Source: Paracidobacterium acidisoli (GTDB taxonomy: Bacteria > Acidobacteriota > Terriglobia > Terriglobales > Acidobacteriaceae). From it: a stretch of 64,000 nt of DNA. The stretch covers positions 1-64,000 of the forward strand of contig NZ_QVQT02000002.1 of NCBI RefSeq assembly GCF_003428625.2, given 5' to 3'. Positions within the stretch are counted from its first letter, which is position 1. Every line of letters starts with the position of its first letter. The notes under the pieces are model-generated. The model was not told the origin of the DNA. It saw nothing but the letters and a program-made list of their open reading frames with translations, and ran no database searches. Positions 14,901 through 23,210 of the stretch are shown in pieces. The translations under genes were made by a program, and so were the position numbers.

Positions 14901-16541
14901 TCATCTGTCACAGATGCAGACTGCGGCGGCAATAACTGCCCGGCAAACGGCACAGACGGCAACGTCGTCGGTCCGGGCGCCTCATCCACGACCCCCGGCA
15001 GCGCTGCCCTCTGCGCCGGCATCGTCGCCGACATTCCCTCCGGCATCACCACCGACCAGCGCGGCCTGCCTCGCACCACCACGTACGCGACCTCCGGTGG
15101 CGGCGTCACCTGCGTCGATGCGGGAGCCATCCAGTCAAACTATTCGCTCACCTTCAGCACCGAGCCTCCATCCACCGTCTCGCCGAATGCCAGCTTCACC
15201 GCGGCGCTCCAGCTCAGTGAAAGCGGCAGCCCCTATGCTGTGCAGGGCGTCGCCATCCCCATCGCACTCGGAGCCGGTGACAACGGCACCCTGACTCCCT
15301 CCAGCCTCACCACCGCAGCCACAGGCATCGCATCGTCATCCTCTCTGCAGGTCAGCGCTCCCGGTACCGGAGACACCCTCGTCGCCGCGCTGCCCATCAC
15401 CACCACGCCGCCGCCGGCCTCGCTCACCGCGCCCATCAGCCTCAGCGCCGCCAGCACCCCCTTCAGCGTCTCCGCGTCCTCGCAGACCATCACCTTCCCG
15501 GCGCTTCCCGCCACCGCCGCCTTCGGAGCCGCGCCCATCGCCCTCGCCGCCACCGCCAGCAGCGGACTCCCCATCACCTACTCCGTCACCGGTCCGGCGA
15601 GCATCAGCGGCAGCACCCTCGTCCTCACCGGAGCAGGCACCGTCGTCGTCACCGCCTCGCAGAGCGGCAACGGCAGCTACTCCCCGGCCACGCCCGTCGC
15701 GCAGACCATCACCGTCACCCAGGCCGCCACCACCACCACGCTCACCTCGTCCAGCCCATCCGCCGGCGTCGGAGCCTCCATCACCTTCACCGCGATGGTC
15801 GCCTCCACCACCGGCACCGTGCCCACCGGCAGCGTGCAGTTCCTCGACGGCTCCAGCGTCCTCGGCTCTGTTTCGCTCAACGCGCAGGGCTCGGCCGCGT
15901 ATACCACCACCAGCCTCGCCGCCGGCACGCACACCATCCACGCCGTCTACTCCGGAGACGCCAACTTCTCCGGCTCCACAGGCTCCGTCACGCAGCAGAT
16001 CACCGCCGCCGTTACTCCGTCCTTCACGCTCACCGCCAGTCCCTCCACGCTCAACCTCGCTGCCGGACAGAACGCCCAGAGCACCATCACGCTCACGCCC
16101 TCCGGCGGCTACTCCGGTACCGTCACCTTCAGCTGCACCGGCGTGCCCCAGGACTCCCTCTGCACCTTCAGCCCCACCACACTCACCGCCAACGGCTCCA
16201 ATACGCCGCTCACCACCACCTTCATCATCGCCACCCTCGGCCATAATCACGGCACCGTCAGCCTGCTGCACTCCGGCCCCGGCGGTTCTGCAACAGGAAT
16301 GCTCTACGGTCTGCTGCCCGGCAGCCTGCTCGCTCTCTTGCTCGGCTGGCAGAGAAAGCGTCTCAGCGCCTCCACCCGCAGAGTGCTGTGGATGCTCGTC
16401 CTCGCCATCGTGGCCTCCGGCGGCATCGCCTGCGGTGTGCCCATGTCGACCCCTCCCGGCACCTCCACCGTGACCATCAAAGCCGCGGCTTCCGGCGGTG
16501 CCTCGCAGTCGATCACCATCACCGTAAATATTTCGAAATAG
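11955..16541 (+). CDS. Giant secreted beta-helix/Ig-like surface protein
   Basis: 1528 residues with a signal peptide (core LLFAILFCVCPLIA). Two copies of one module follow: a CSLRDA/CGLRDA (CSLREAI-like) opening with SGGNI(T/S)FDATVFA, a Gly/Asn/Thr-rich parallel beta-helix, and a closing TTDQRG(F/L)PRTTTY. Between the copies is an InlB-type repeat (GYTFTGWTGS). Ig-like domains follow, one with PTGSVQFLDGSSVLGSV. The C terminus has two membrane helices around a basic loop (QRKRL), an IACG cysteine, and a short final strand segment. ATG 11955 is chosen for the GGAGGT site 5 bases upstream and the signal peptide. Probably a cell-surface adhesin or glycan-binding protein. It splits the heme operon. 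Confidence 0.85.
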   Translation: MLSFCLRALKCNSGRLFQTLLFAILFCVCPLIAQALPSYVVTTAADATSGTASDCTDQSQPGATRDAACSLRDALAASAASSGGNITFDATVFAAGQSASARTITLGSAGTLNIPSGTSIAGLTSGSGATLSNLVTVDGAGSYTVFMTSSDVTGAAISALNIANGSGENGADINSSGTLTITDCTISGGSTGAGNGPAGGGIANAGTMTLIGSAVVGNFTGGVITNPSFPYGTSGGGIFNTATMTIINSIIANNSVTGPGNGGGINNAGTLNMTGSTVTGNTVDGSSNDVGAGIVGGVTTGFNNLITGNTITGSGTEDDCEFGSCGTNGTDGNVIGVAVPLAPLGSYGGPTPSAPPLPGSAALCAGLVADIPTGITTDQRGFPRTTTYGGTPCVDAGAAQTSYSLAFSTNPPATVAASVGFTAAIQLSDHGSPFPVNGISIPIALAAGDNGALNVSTLTTGTNGIAASGSLQVSAAGGGDMLIATLPLTTTPPPASLTAPLSVTATSTPFDVTPSTTIQVTVSASPAGAQFTVDGTTYTAPVTLTWVVGSQHTLAATSPQTSGGAQYTFASWSDGGALSHTVTASASTTQYTAAFTAAYLLTISANPSYGGTVTPASGAYYAANAVVNITETPNSGYTFTGWTGSVASPSSASTTVAMTGPESVTANFETTHTYVVTVNTDDATGAASNCTNQSAPGATRDASCGLRDALAAAAASSGGNISFDATVFAASQPASARTINTGPGGSLNLSADTILTGPVTGSGSTLAQLVIIDGNNAASGVAQSIFTVNSGVTATISGLILTDGNSSNSTGGGGIYNQGTLTVANCLITGNTANGNGAGVDNEGTLTLTGTSITGNQSVNMGDVVPIGNGGLFNDTNATATILDSNISSNTSDPFSQNGGGIENNGTLTLIDSIVNGNDIPYSPPDNPNFSQTPEGGGIYNQGTLTVRDSTIAQNSDHENTTGGIYNQGSMVITNSIIGDNSSSVTDADCGGNNCPANGTDGNVVGPGASSTTPGSAALCAGIVADIPSGITTDQRGLPRTTTYATSGGGVTCVDAGAIQSNYSLTFSTEPPSTVSPNASFTAALQLSESGSPYAVQGVAIPIALGAGDNGTLTPSSLTTAATGIASSSSLQVSAPGTGDTLVAALPITTTPPPASLTAPISLSAASTPFSVSASSQTITFPALPATAAFGAAPIALAATASSGLPITYSVTGPASISGSTLVLTGAGTVVVTASQSGNGSYSPATPVAQTITVTQAATTTTLTSSSPSAGVGASITFTAMVASTTGTVPTGSVQFLDGSSVLGSVSLNAQGSAAYTTTSLAAGTHTIHAVYSGDANFSGSTGSVTQQITAAVTPSFTLTASPSTLNLAAGQNAQSTITLTPSGGYSGTVTFSCTGVPQDSLCTFSPTTLTANGSNTPLTTTFIIATLGHNHGTVSLLHSGPGGSATGMLYGLLPGSLLALLLGWQRKRLSASTRRVLWMLVLAIVASGGIACGVPMSTPPGTSTVTIKAAASGGASQSITITVNISK

Positions 16542-16705
16542 CTTTTACTGCGCATATCCCGAAATAACCACGCGGCGGATTCTTCACCGGATTCCGCCGT
16601 CTCTCCTCATCGCGTGAAAAGAGATTGCACCGGTGTCACGGCCGTACCCTGGACGCACACATCAGGGAGCGATAGCCTGAATCTGGATCAATCACTGCTT
16701 TCCAA

Positions 16706-17656
16706 ATGTCCGACACATCGCGCAATTCGTCCTCTGCGCCTGTCAGCCTCCGTATCGGCTCGCGCGGCTCGCAGCTCGCGCTCTGGCAGGCAAACCACAT
16801 CGCCGCGCAGCTCCGCGCCGCCGGTCACACCGTCTCCATCGAGATCATCCGCACCACCGGCGACGCCCTGCAGAACCTGTCCTTCTCCCAGGTCGGTTCC
16901 AAAGGCATGTTCACCAAAGAAATCGAAGAGGCGCTCTTCGACGGCCGCATCGACCTCGCCGTACACAGCCTCAAGGATCTCCCCACCGAGCTCGCCCCGC
17001 CCTTCATCCTCGCCGCCATCCCGCCCCGCGCCGACGCCCGCGACGCCTTCCTCTCCGTCCATCACCGCAGCTTCGAGTCGCTGCCCTCCGGCGCCCGTGT
17101 CGGCACCAGCAGCCTCCGCCGCCAGGCGCAGCTCCGCCGTCACCGCTCCGACCTCGACTACATCGAATTCCGCGGCAACATCGACACCCGCATCCGCAAG
17201 CTCCTCGAAGAGCAGGCCGACGCCATCATCCTCGCCTCCGCCGGTCTCGACCGCCTCGGCCTCACCGCCTACCGCCGCGAATGCTTCTCGCCGCTCATCC
17301 TCTGCCCCTCTGCCGGGCAGGGAGCTCTCGCCATCGAAGCCCGCTCCGGCGACGCCTCCACCCTCTCCGCTCTCGCCTTTCTCGACCACGCGCCCACCCG
17401 CTACGCCGTCACCGCCGAGCGAGCGGCCCTCGCCGCCCTCGGCGGCGGCTGCCAGGTCCCCATCGGCATTCACTGCTTTCCCGCCGAGCGGGGATACAGC
17501 ATCACCTCCGCCGTCGCCGCGCCCGACGGCTCGCAGCTTCTCCGCATCGAGCTTGAAAATCAGGTGATCGAATATCCCTCCGAGCTGGGCCGCATCCTCG
17601 CCGGCCGTCTCCTCGAGCAGGGAGCCCGCCGGCTTCTCGAGGCTGCCCCGTCATGA
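16706..17656 (+). CDS. hemC: Porphobilinogen deaminase (hydroxymethylbilane synthase)
   Basis: Joins four porphobilinogens into hydroxymethylbilane. The 316 residues carry the opening LRIGSRGSQLALWQA, the LFDGRIDLAVHSLKDLPTE segment with its catalytic Asp, the RRQAQLRRHRSDL arginines, and GGGCQVPIG with the cysteine that holds the dipyrromethane cofactor. ATG 16706 gives a short Ser-rich lead. Its TGA overlaps the hemD ATG by four bases. Confidence 0.95.
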   Translation: MSDTSRNSSSAPVSLRIGSRGSQLALWQANHIAAQLRAAGHTVSIEIIRTTGDALQNLSFSQVGSKGMFTKEIEEALFDGRIDLAVHSLKDLPTELAPPFILAAIPPRADARDAFLSVHHRSFESLPSGARVGTSSLRRQAQLRRHRSDLDYIEFRGNIDTRIRKLLEEQADAIILASAGLDRLGLTAYRRECFSPLILCPSAGQGALAIEARSGDASTLSALAFLDHAPTRYAVTAERAALAALGGGCQVPIGIHCFPAERGYSITSAVAAPDGSQLLRIELENQVIEYPSELGRILAGRLLEQGARRLLEAAPS

Positions 17657-18474
17657 CCGCCTCGCCCTCGCTCACCGGTGAGCCCATGCCTCTCCCCCTG
17701 CAGGGACATTCCGTGCTCGTCACGCGCGCGCGGCATCAGGCCGGACGCCTCACCGCCGAGCTCCAGGCCCTCGGCGCATCGGTCATCGAAATCCCCACCC
17801 TGGAGATCGCGCCGCCCGCCTCGTACGAGCCGCTCGATCAGGCCCTCGGCCAGCTCCAGCGCTACGACTGGCTCATCATCACCAGCACCAATACCGTGCA
17901 GGTCCTCCGCGAGCGCATGGCCGTCCTCGGCCTCACCCGCGCCTCCTTCGCGCATCTTGAGATCGCCGCCGTCGGCAGCGCCACCGCCGAATCCCTCCGC
18001 GAAATCGGCTTTCGCGTCTCCTTCATGCCGAAGGAGTATGTGGCCGAGTCCCTCATCGACGCCCTCGGCGATCAGATCCGCGGCCAGAGCGTCCTGCTCG
18101 TCCGCGCCGCCATCGCCCGCGACCTCATCCCCGATGCCTTCCGCGAAAGGGGAGCCGAGATATCCGTCGTAGACGCCTACACCACCATCGTTCCGCGCTC
18201 CTCGGTCGAGCGCATTCAGGAGCTCTTCGCCGCCAAAGAGGACCTTCCCGGCGCCGCGACCTTTACCAGCTCCTCATCGGTCACTAATTTCTTTGCGCTG
18301 CTCTCCGAAGCGGGCATCCGCCGGCAGCCGCCCGCGATGAAGGCGATCTCCATCGGCCCCGTCACCAGCCAGACCCTGCGCAGTTATCAGTGGGAGCCCG
18401 CCGCCGAAGCCGATCCGCACACCATCGCCGGCCTCGTCGCCGCCGTGAAGAAGGGACTGGCTAACAGGGAATAG
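17653..18474 (+). CDS. hemD: Uroporphyrinogen-III synthase
   Basis: Closes hydroxymethylbilane with inversion of ring D. 273 residues with the two-lobed HemD layout: SVLVTRARHQAGRLTAEL and YDWLIITSTNTVQVL in lobe 1, and AATFTSSSSVTNFFALL and KAISIGPVTSQTL in lobe 2. This family is poorly conserved, but position right after hemC with an ATGA overlap makes the call firm. An internal ATG at codon 12 would also fit as the start. Confidence 0.92.
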   Translation: MTASPSLTGEPMPLPLQGHSVLVTRARHQAGRLTAELQALGASVIEIPTLEIAPPASYEPLDQALGQLQRYDWLIITSTNTVQVLRERMAVLGLTRASFAHLEIAAVGSATAESLREIGFRVSFMPKEYVAESLIDALGDQIRGQSVLLVRAAIARDLIPDAFRERGAEISVVDAYTTIVPRSSVERIQELFAAKEDLPGAATFTSSSSVTNFFALLSEAGIRRQPPAMKAISIGPVTSQTLRSYQWEPAAEADPHTIAGLVAAVKKGLANRE

Positions 18475-18846
18475 GGATTAGAAAACAGGGCGCAGAGCTC
18501 AGGTCACAGGGCGCAGAAATCGGGATTAGCGATCAGGCATTAGCGATCAGAAAACAGGGCTCAGGGCGCAACGCACAGGGCAATTGCTCAATCTGTCATC
18601 CCGACCATAAAGAGGGTTATGATCATCCCGATCGAGTCCGCCGCCATGTAGCGGCACATGGAAGTAAAGCCTGACAGCGCGAGGGCGAGGATCAGCGCAG
18701 CGATGAGCCGGCTGGAGAAGCATCTTCCATAAAGAGAGTCATTGTCACCCCAACCATAAAGAAAGTTATTGTCATCCCGACCGAAGGAGCAGCCGTCAGG
18801 CAGCTCCGCAGCGGAGGGATCTGCAGTTTTCGCTAATCGCTGATCG
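18475..18846. other. Spacer rich in family C and family E repeats
   Basis: No gene is supported between hemD and nth. From 18478 to about 18590 there are degenerate short units such as ACAGGGCGCAG and GATTAGCGATCAG (family E). From about 18593 come fragments of family C (TCATCCCGACC at several places), ending in a better copy at 18773-18825 with AGCGGAGGGATCTGCA. CGCTAATCGCTGATCGCTAAT follows just before the nth stop. Confidence 0.7.
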
Positions 18847-19713
18847 CTAATCCCTGCCTTCCCCCGACTCCCACGTCTTGTCCGGAGCATGGCACAACCT
18901 CTCCAGCGGACAATCCACGCACTTCGGCTTGCGCGCCACGCAGAGATTCCGTCCGTGGTGAATCACTTCATGCGAAAACGCAATCCAGCGATCGTGCGGC
19001 AGAATCTGCATCAGCTCCTGCTCCACCTTCTTCGGGTCATCGGAGTGCGTCAGCCCCAGCCGGTTCGAGATGCGCAGCACATGCGTATCCACCACCACCC
19101 CTTCGGCCTTCCTGTACGCCACGCCCAGCACCACATTCGCCGTCTTCCGCGCCGCGCCCGGAACCGTCAGCAGCTCCGCCATCGTCTGCGGAACCTTCCC
19201 GCCGAAGTCGCTCACGATCTTCTTCGCCGCGCCCAGGATCGACTTCGCCTTGTTGTGATAAAAGCCTGTCGAGCGGATGATCTCCTCGATCGCGGGCAGG
19301 GAAGCAGCCGCCATTGCCTTCGGCCCTGGAAATGTCCGAAACAGCTCCGGCGTGACCATGTTCACGCGCGCATCGGTGCACTGCGCCGAGAGAATCGTCG
19401 CCACCAGCAGCTCCCACGCATTGCGGTGCACCAGCGCGCACTCCGCGTTGGGATAGGTCTTCGCCAGAATCCGCAGAATCTCCGCAACCCGCTCCGGCGC
19501 CAGATCGTTTCCAGCGGCCACCTTCTTCTTTCCCGTCGGCCTGGGAGCCTTCGCCTCGGCTGCCTTCTCCGCCGCGCCTGTCTTTCGCGCTTTTCCTGTG
19601 CTCTGCGCCCTGCGCCCTGAGCCCTGTTCAGGTCCTGCGCCCTGCGCTCTGTACCCTGTGCTCTGTCTTTCTGTACCCTGTTTGCGCCCCGTGCTCTTTT
19701 TCTCCGCTGCCAT
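18847..19713 (-). CDS. nth: Endonuclease III (base-excision DNA glycosylase)
   Basis: Removes oxidised pyrimidines and nicks the abasic site. The core has LLVATILSAQCTDARVN, the helix-hairpin-helix VPGAARKTANVVLGVA (usual GVG replaced by GAA), the catalytic Asp in VVDTHV, and the iron-sulfur cluster C-x6-C-x2-C-x5-C near the end. With ATG 19713 the protein has 288 residues, about 75 more than usual. The extra N terminus is partly encoded by family E repeats (Gln/Gly/Arg-rich) and then is Lys/Ala-rich. GTG 19521 would give 225 residues, close to the family norm, so the true start is uncertain. Confidence 0.93.
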   Translation of the reverse strand: MAAEKKSTGRKQGTERQSTGYRAQGAGPEQGSGRRAQSTGKARKTGAAEKAAEAKAPRPTGKKKVAAGNDLAPERVAEILRILAKTYPNAECALVHRNAWELLVATILSAQCTDARVNMVTPELFRTFPGPKAMAAASLPAIEEIIRSTGFYHNKAKSILGAAKKIVSDFGGKVPQTMAELLTVPGAARKTANVVLGVAYRKAEGVVVDTHVLRISNRLGLTHSDDPKKVEQELMQILPHDRWIAFSHEVIHHGRNLCVARKPKCVDCPLERLCHAPDKTWESGEGRD

Positions 19714-19868
19714 GCAGGCCATTGTAAGAGCTTTTCTGCGTCCTGAACTCTGCGCCCTGCGACCTGAGCCCTGCACCCTAATCCCTAATCCCTGATCCCT
19801 GATCCCTGATGCCCAATCGCTAATCCCGATTTCTGCGCCCTGTGACCTGAGCCTGCGCCCTGTCCCGG
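19596..19868. repeat. Family E degenerate CCCTGCGCCCTG / AATCCCTGATCCCT tract
   Basis: A long patchwork of 8-12-base units: CTGCGCCCTG, GAGCCCTG, GTACCCTG, and near 19780-19830 AATCCCTGATCCCTGATCCC and CCAATCGCTAATCCC. Complementary units (CAGGGCGCAG, GGGATTAG) occur at 18478-18590. The tract covers the divergent nth/dedA promoter region and runs into the nth open frame. The units are too irregular for a CRISPR and look like slippage-grown simple repeats. Confidence 0.7.
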
Positions 19869-19882
19869 TATACTCAACTCGA

Positions 19883-20530
19883 ATGAGCGAAAAGATCGTC
19901 GCCCTTCTGGCCCACTTCATCATTGCCGTCATCTCCGCCTCCGGATATGCCGGCGTCGCCCTCCTCATGGCCATCGAGTCGGCCTGCATCCCCCTCCCGT
20001 CCGAGATCATCATGCCCTTCGCCGGTTATCTGGTGCACACCGGCCAGCTGAAGCTCATCGGCGTCGCCGTCGCGGGAGCCCTCGGCTGCAACATCGGCTC
20101 GCTCATCGCCTACTGGATAGGAGCCATCGGCGGACGCCCCTTCATCGCAAAATACGGCCGCTTCATTCTGCTCAACCATCACGACCTCGACCGCGCCGAG
20201 CACTTCTTCAACCGCTACGGCGGCATCACGGTCTTCATCGGACGCCTTCTTCCCATCATCCGCACCTTCATCGCCCTGCCCGCCGGCATCGCCAAAATGC
20301 CGCAGCTCCGCTTCCACGTCTATACCTTTCTCGGCTCGCTGCCCTGGTGCTACGCCCTCGCCTACGCCGGCATGAAGATGGGCCAGGCGTGGGACAGCGA
20401 TCCGCGCTTCAAGGCCATCTACCACCGCTTCCACCTTGCCGTGGAGATTCTGGTCGTCGTTGCCTTCGTCTGGTTTGTCTGGACGCACTGGAAGAACCGC
20501 GTCCGCCCCGAAGACGCAGAAGCTGCATAG
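19883..20530 (+). CDS. DedA-family membrane protein
   Basis: 215 residues with the DedA (SNARE-associated) layout: a membrane segment, the re-entrant ESACIPLPSEIIMPFAGYL with the family acidic residues, and FIGRLLPIIRTFIALPAGIAKM carrying the conserved arginines. Two more membrane segments follow. DedA proteins help recycle lipid carriers or keep membrane potential, and some are undecaprenyl-phosphate flippases. The exact lipid here is not known. It diverges from nth across the family E tract. Confidence 0.9.
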   Translation: MSEKIVALLAHFIIAVISASGYAGVALLMAIESACIPLPSEIIMPFAGYLVHTGQLKLIGVAVAGALGCNIGSLIAYWIGAIGGRPFIAKYGRFILLNHHDLDRAEHFFNRYGGITVFIGRLLPIIRTFIALPAGIAKMPQLRFHVYTFLGSLPWCYALAYAGMKMGQAWDSDPRFKAIYHRFHLAVEILVVVAFVWFVWTHWKNRVRPEDAEAA

Positions 20531-21132
20531 TCAGTGGGAATATCCGGAAAACACCTTCTTACTTTGTCATCCCGACCGAAGCGGAGCGTAGTGAAGCGCA
20601 GCGGAGGGATCTGCTTTTCTCTCCCGGAGTCATCCGGATGCCCCCGCCCGGATGCCCCGGCCGCGGCCTGTCAAGCCCTTCTTTCTCTAACTTGCACAAT
20701 CCACGCCGCTTCGGCCTTCAAAAAGCTGGCATGTTTTTTCTCTTCGGTCCTTACAATAGGGACAGCGCCTCTCACTCTTCCTCTCTGCCATGTCGAGACG
20801 CCCGTATCGTTTAAAATGAGCGACTTAGCCGGGGATAACCGAGGTAATCCCTCCACAAAGCGCAGAAAATAAACGGGTTACAGCAACCACCCCTCACAAA
20901 AATCAAACTCTTCGGCATCATTCCCGTCTCGCTGCGCGGGACGAGAGCCCGCGTGCCCGTCCGCCCTTCTTCTGAAATCCGGAAATCCCCATTCAACTGC
21001 CGATTCCCGCCGTTGAACCTTTCCGTAACCGGTGCAGTAGCCAACCCGCTTTGCCAAATCGGACCATGCGGCAGAAACTGATTGCTTGGACTGAGAAGGC
21101 TTATTCAACCGAAGGACGGTACTCGAAGCAAG
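20531..21132. other. 600-bp spacer before inositol-phosphate synthase
   Basis: A family C repeat sits at about 20566-20622 (TTTGTCATCCCGACCGAAG to GGAGGGATCTGCTTTTCTC), the cleanest copy in the window. From 20640 to 21132 I see no gene with believable coding character, no tRNA fold, and no named riboswitch. CTCGCTGCGCGGGACGAGAG near 20927-20946 may fold as a hairpin. Confidence 0.5.
20566..20622 (+). repeat. Family C repeat, most intact copy
   Basis: Runs TTTGTCATCCCGACCGAAGC, then GGAGCGTAGTGAAGCGCAGC, then GGAGGGATCTGCTTTTCTC. The same opening and ending frame the nested copy at 3794-3930, a diverged copy at 5197-5256 and fragments at 18593-18825. It lies directly after the dedA stop. Confidence 0.8.
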
Positions 21133-22455
21133 ATGTCAGAAGCCACTGCAGCGAAGATTCAGCCAGCCACCGGAAAGCTCGGCGTCATGGTCGTCGGTAT
21201 GGGCGCCGTAGCCACCACCCTCATCGCCGGCGTGGAGGCCGTCCGCAAAGGCCTTGCCAAACCCATCGGCTCGCTTACCCAGATGGGCACCATCCGCCTC
21301 GGCAGGCGCACCGATAACCGGGCCCCCCTCATTAAGGATTTCGCCCCGCTGACCGACCTCAACGACATCGTTTTCACCGGATGGGAGATCTTCCCCGAAG
21401 ACATGTACGAGGCCGCGGCGCACGCCCAGGTGCTCGACAACGACCATCTGAACAGCATCAAGCCCTTCCTGCAGAGCATCCGCCCCATGCCCGGCGTCTT
21501 CGACCAGCACTACGTCAAGCGCCTCAACGGCACGCACGTCAAGAAGGGCCGCAGCAAGTGCGACCTCGCCCAGCAGCTCCGCTCCGACATTCAGACCTTC
21601 AAATCCCAGGTCGAGCGCGTCGTCGTCATCTGGTGCGGATCGACCGAGATCTTCCTTGAGCCCTCCGCCGTTCATCAGACCGTCGAGGCCTTTGAGAAGG
21701 GCCTGCTCGAGGACGACCCGAACATCGCGCCCTCCCAGATCTATGCCTACGCCGCGCTGAAGGAAGGCGTCCCCTTCGCCAACGGCGCGCCGAACCTCAC
21801 CGTCGACCTGCCCTGCATGATCGAGCTGGCCCGCGCCAACGGCGCTCCCATCTGCGGCAAGGACTTCAAAACCGGACAGACCTTCATCAAGACCGTTCTC
21901 GCCCCCGCCTTCAAGGCCCGCATGCTCGGCCTCAGCGGCTGGTACTCCACCAACATCCTCGGCAACCGCGACGGCGAAGTCCTCGACGATCCGGAGTCCT
22001 TCAAAACCAAGGAAGAGTCCAAGCTCGGCGTCCTCGACTACATCCTCCAGCCCGAGCTCTATCCCGATCTCTACAAGGAGATCTACCACAAGGTGCGCAT
22101 CAACTATTACCCGCCCCGTGGTGATAACAAAGAGGGTTGGGACAACATCGACATCTTCGGCTGGCTCGGCTATCCCATGCAGATCAAGGTCGACTTCCTC
22201 TGCCGCGACTCGATCCTCGCCGCGCCGCTCGCGCTCGATCTCATCCTCTTCCTCGACCTGGCCCAGCGCACCTCGTCGCTGCGCCATCTCGGTATTCAGG
22301 AGTGGCTCAGCTTCTACTTTAAGTCGCCGCAGTCCGCTCCCGGCCTCTACCCCGAGCACGACCTCTTCATCCAGTCGATGAAGCTCAAGAACACCCTCCG
22401 CCACATCATGGGCGAAGACCTGATCACCCACCTTGGCCTCGAATACTACGACTGA
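21133..22455 (+). CDS. ino1: Inositol-3-phosphate synthase
   Basis: Converts glucose-6-phosphate to 1L-myo-inositol-1-phosphate with NAD. 440 residues: nucleotide site VMVVGMGAVATTLIAGVEAV near the N terminus, VVVIWCGSTEIF, GAPICGKDFKTGQTFIKT with the conserved lysines, and WYSTNILGNRDGEVLDDPESF. ATG 21133 is chosen because the NAD-binding strand follows after about 15 residues; the frame upstream is not coding-like. A strong terminator follows the stop. In bacteria the product feeds inositol lipids, compatible solutes or thiol redox compounds. Confidence 0.93.
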   Translation: MSEATAAKIQPATGKLGVMVVGMGAVATTLIAGVEAVRKGLAKPIGSLTQMGTIRLGRRTDNRAPLIKDFAPLTDLNDIVFTGWEIFPEDMYEAAAHAQVLDNDHLNSIKPFLQSIRPMPGVFDQHYVKRLNGTHVKKGRSKCDLAQQLRSDIQTFKSQVERVVVIWCGSTEIFLEPSAVHQTVEAFEKGLLEDDPNIAPSQIYAYAALKEGVPFANGAPNLTVDLPCMIELARANGAPICGKDFKTGQTFIKTVLAPAFKARMLGLSGWYSTNILGNRDGEVLDDPESFKTKEESKLGVLDYILQPELYPDLYKEIYHKVRINYYPPRGDNKEGWDNIDIFGWLGYPMQIKVDFLCRDSILAAPLALDLILFLDLAQRTSSLRHLGIQEWLSFYFKSPQSAPGLYPEHDLFIQSMKLKNTLRHIMGEDLITHLGLEYYD

Positions 22456-22473
22456 GACCGCTGCAAACGCACA

Positions 22474-22498
22474 AATGGCGGGCACTATGCCCGCCATT
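22474..22498. terminator. Rho-independent-like hairpin after ino1
   Basis: AATGGCGGGC and GCCCGCCATT form a perfect 10-bp stem with a 5-base loop, 18 bases after the ino1 stop. It could also serve the convergent CDGSH gene. The trailing plus-strand sequence GCTGTTTC is only weakly T-rich. Confidence 0.7.
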
Positions 22499-22522
22499 GC
22501 TGTTTCAGGACCGACCTCGTGC

Positions 22523-22744
22523 TTACGCTTCCGTCGGCTTTACCGGGCTCTCCACCGACTGAAAGCCGATCTTGTTGTGCGATCCGTCGCAGAAAGGCTT
22601 GTTCGCCGAAGCGCCGCAGCGGCACAGCGAGAATGCCGGCTTCGCGGCCACATCCCACTCGTTGCCCTCTGCGTCCACCAGCTTCACCGGCCCTTCGATC
22701 CGCAGCGGTCCATTGGGACGAACCGTAATCTTCACCTCAGACAT
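22523..22744 (-). CDS. CDGSH iron-sulfur domain protein
   Basis: 73 residues with one complete CDGSH motif: C-x-C-x10-C-D-G-S-H (CRCGASANKPFCDGSH). The three Cys and one His bind a redox-active 2Fe-2S cluster. The N-terminal half is the beta-rich VKITVRPNGPLRIEGPVKL typical of small bacterial members. No membrane segment is present, so it should be cytoplasmic. Function in bacteria is little known; electron or cluster transfer is likely. Confidence 0.93.
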   Translation of the reverse strand: MSEVKITVRPNGPLRIEGPVKLVDAEGNEWDVAAKPAFSLCRCGASANKPFCDGSHNKIGFQSVESPVKPTEA

Positions 22745-22881
22745 GCAACATTCCTCAGAATGAATTGGAATCCGTCCTCAGTCTACAGCCACCGGAGGAA
22801 GCGCCTCGCCTGGTACGCGACTTGAAGGAGCGCCCGAGAACCAGATGCAGGAGTGGCAATCGCGCAGCGATTGCGATTGCC

Positions 22882-22912
22882 GGACGGCCAGTCCTGTCTG
22901 GACGGCCAGTCC
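22882..22912 (+). repeat. Direct repeat of GGACGGCCAGTCC
   Basis: Two exact 13-base copies with an 18-base period. They lie beside a GCAATCGC hairpin. Purpose unknown; could be a fragment of a larger dispersed repeat. Confidence 0.6.
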
Positions 22913-23210
22913 CACTTGACCGCCGCAGGACTCAGGCATAACTTCTGAGGTACACGGGAAAGGAGGATGATCCAGTCTATGAAGAATTCTGATGGCAGTA
23001 GTTGTATGACTCAACGTGAGGTGACTGAGGCTTAGAGCCGCCTTCGGCTCCAGTCCTGGCGAAAGCCGCATCCATCGCCGAGGCCCACTCATGGTAAGCG
23101 AGGGCGCCTCAGGTCAATCTCCACAGCTCACCGGGACAGAAGGCTCGCGTGCCGAACAGGCAGCGGGCCTTTCCCTTTATCGGCGGGTCCAAACCCTGGG
23201 CATAACTTAT

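Noticed and set aside
19596-19868. CRISPR or iteron-type origin
   Set aside because: Units vary in length and sequence with no fixed spacing, and no replication gene is near.
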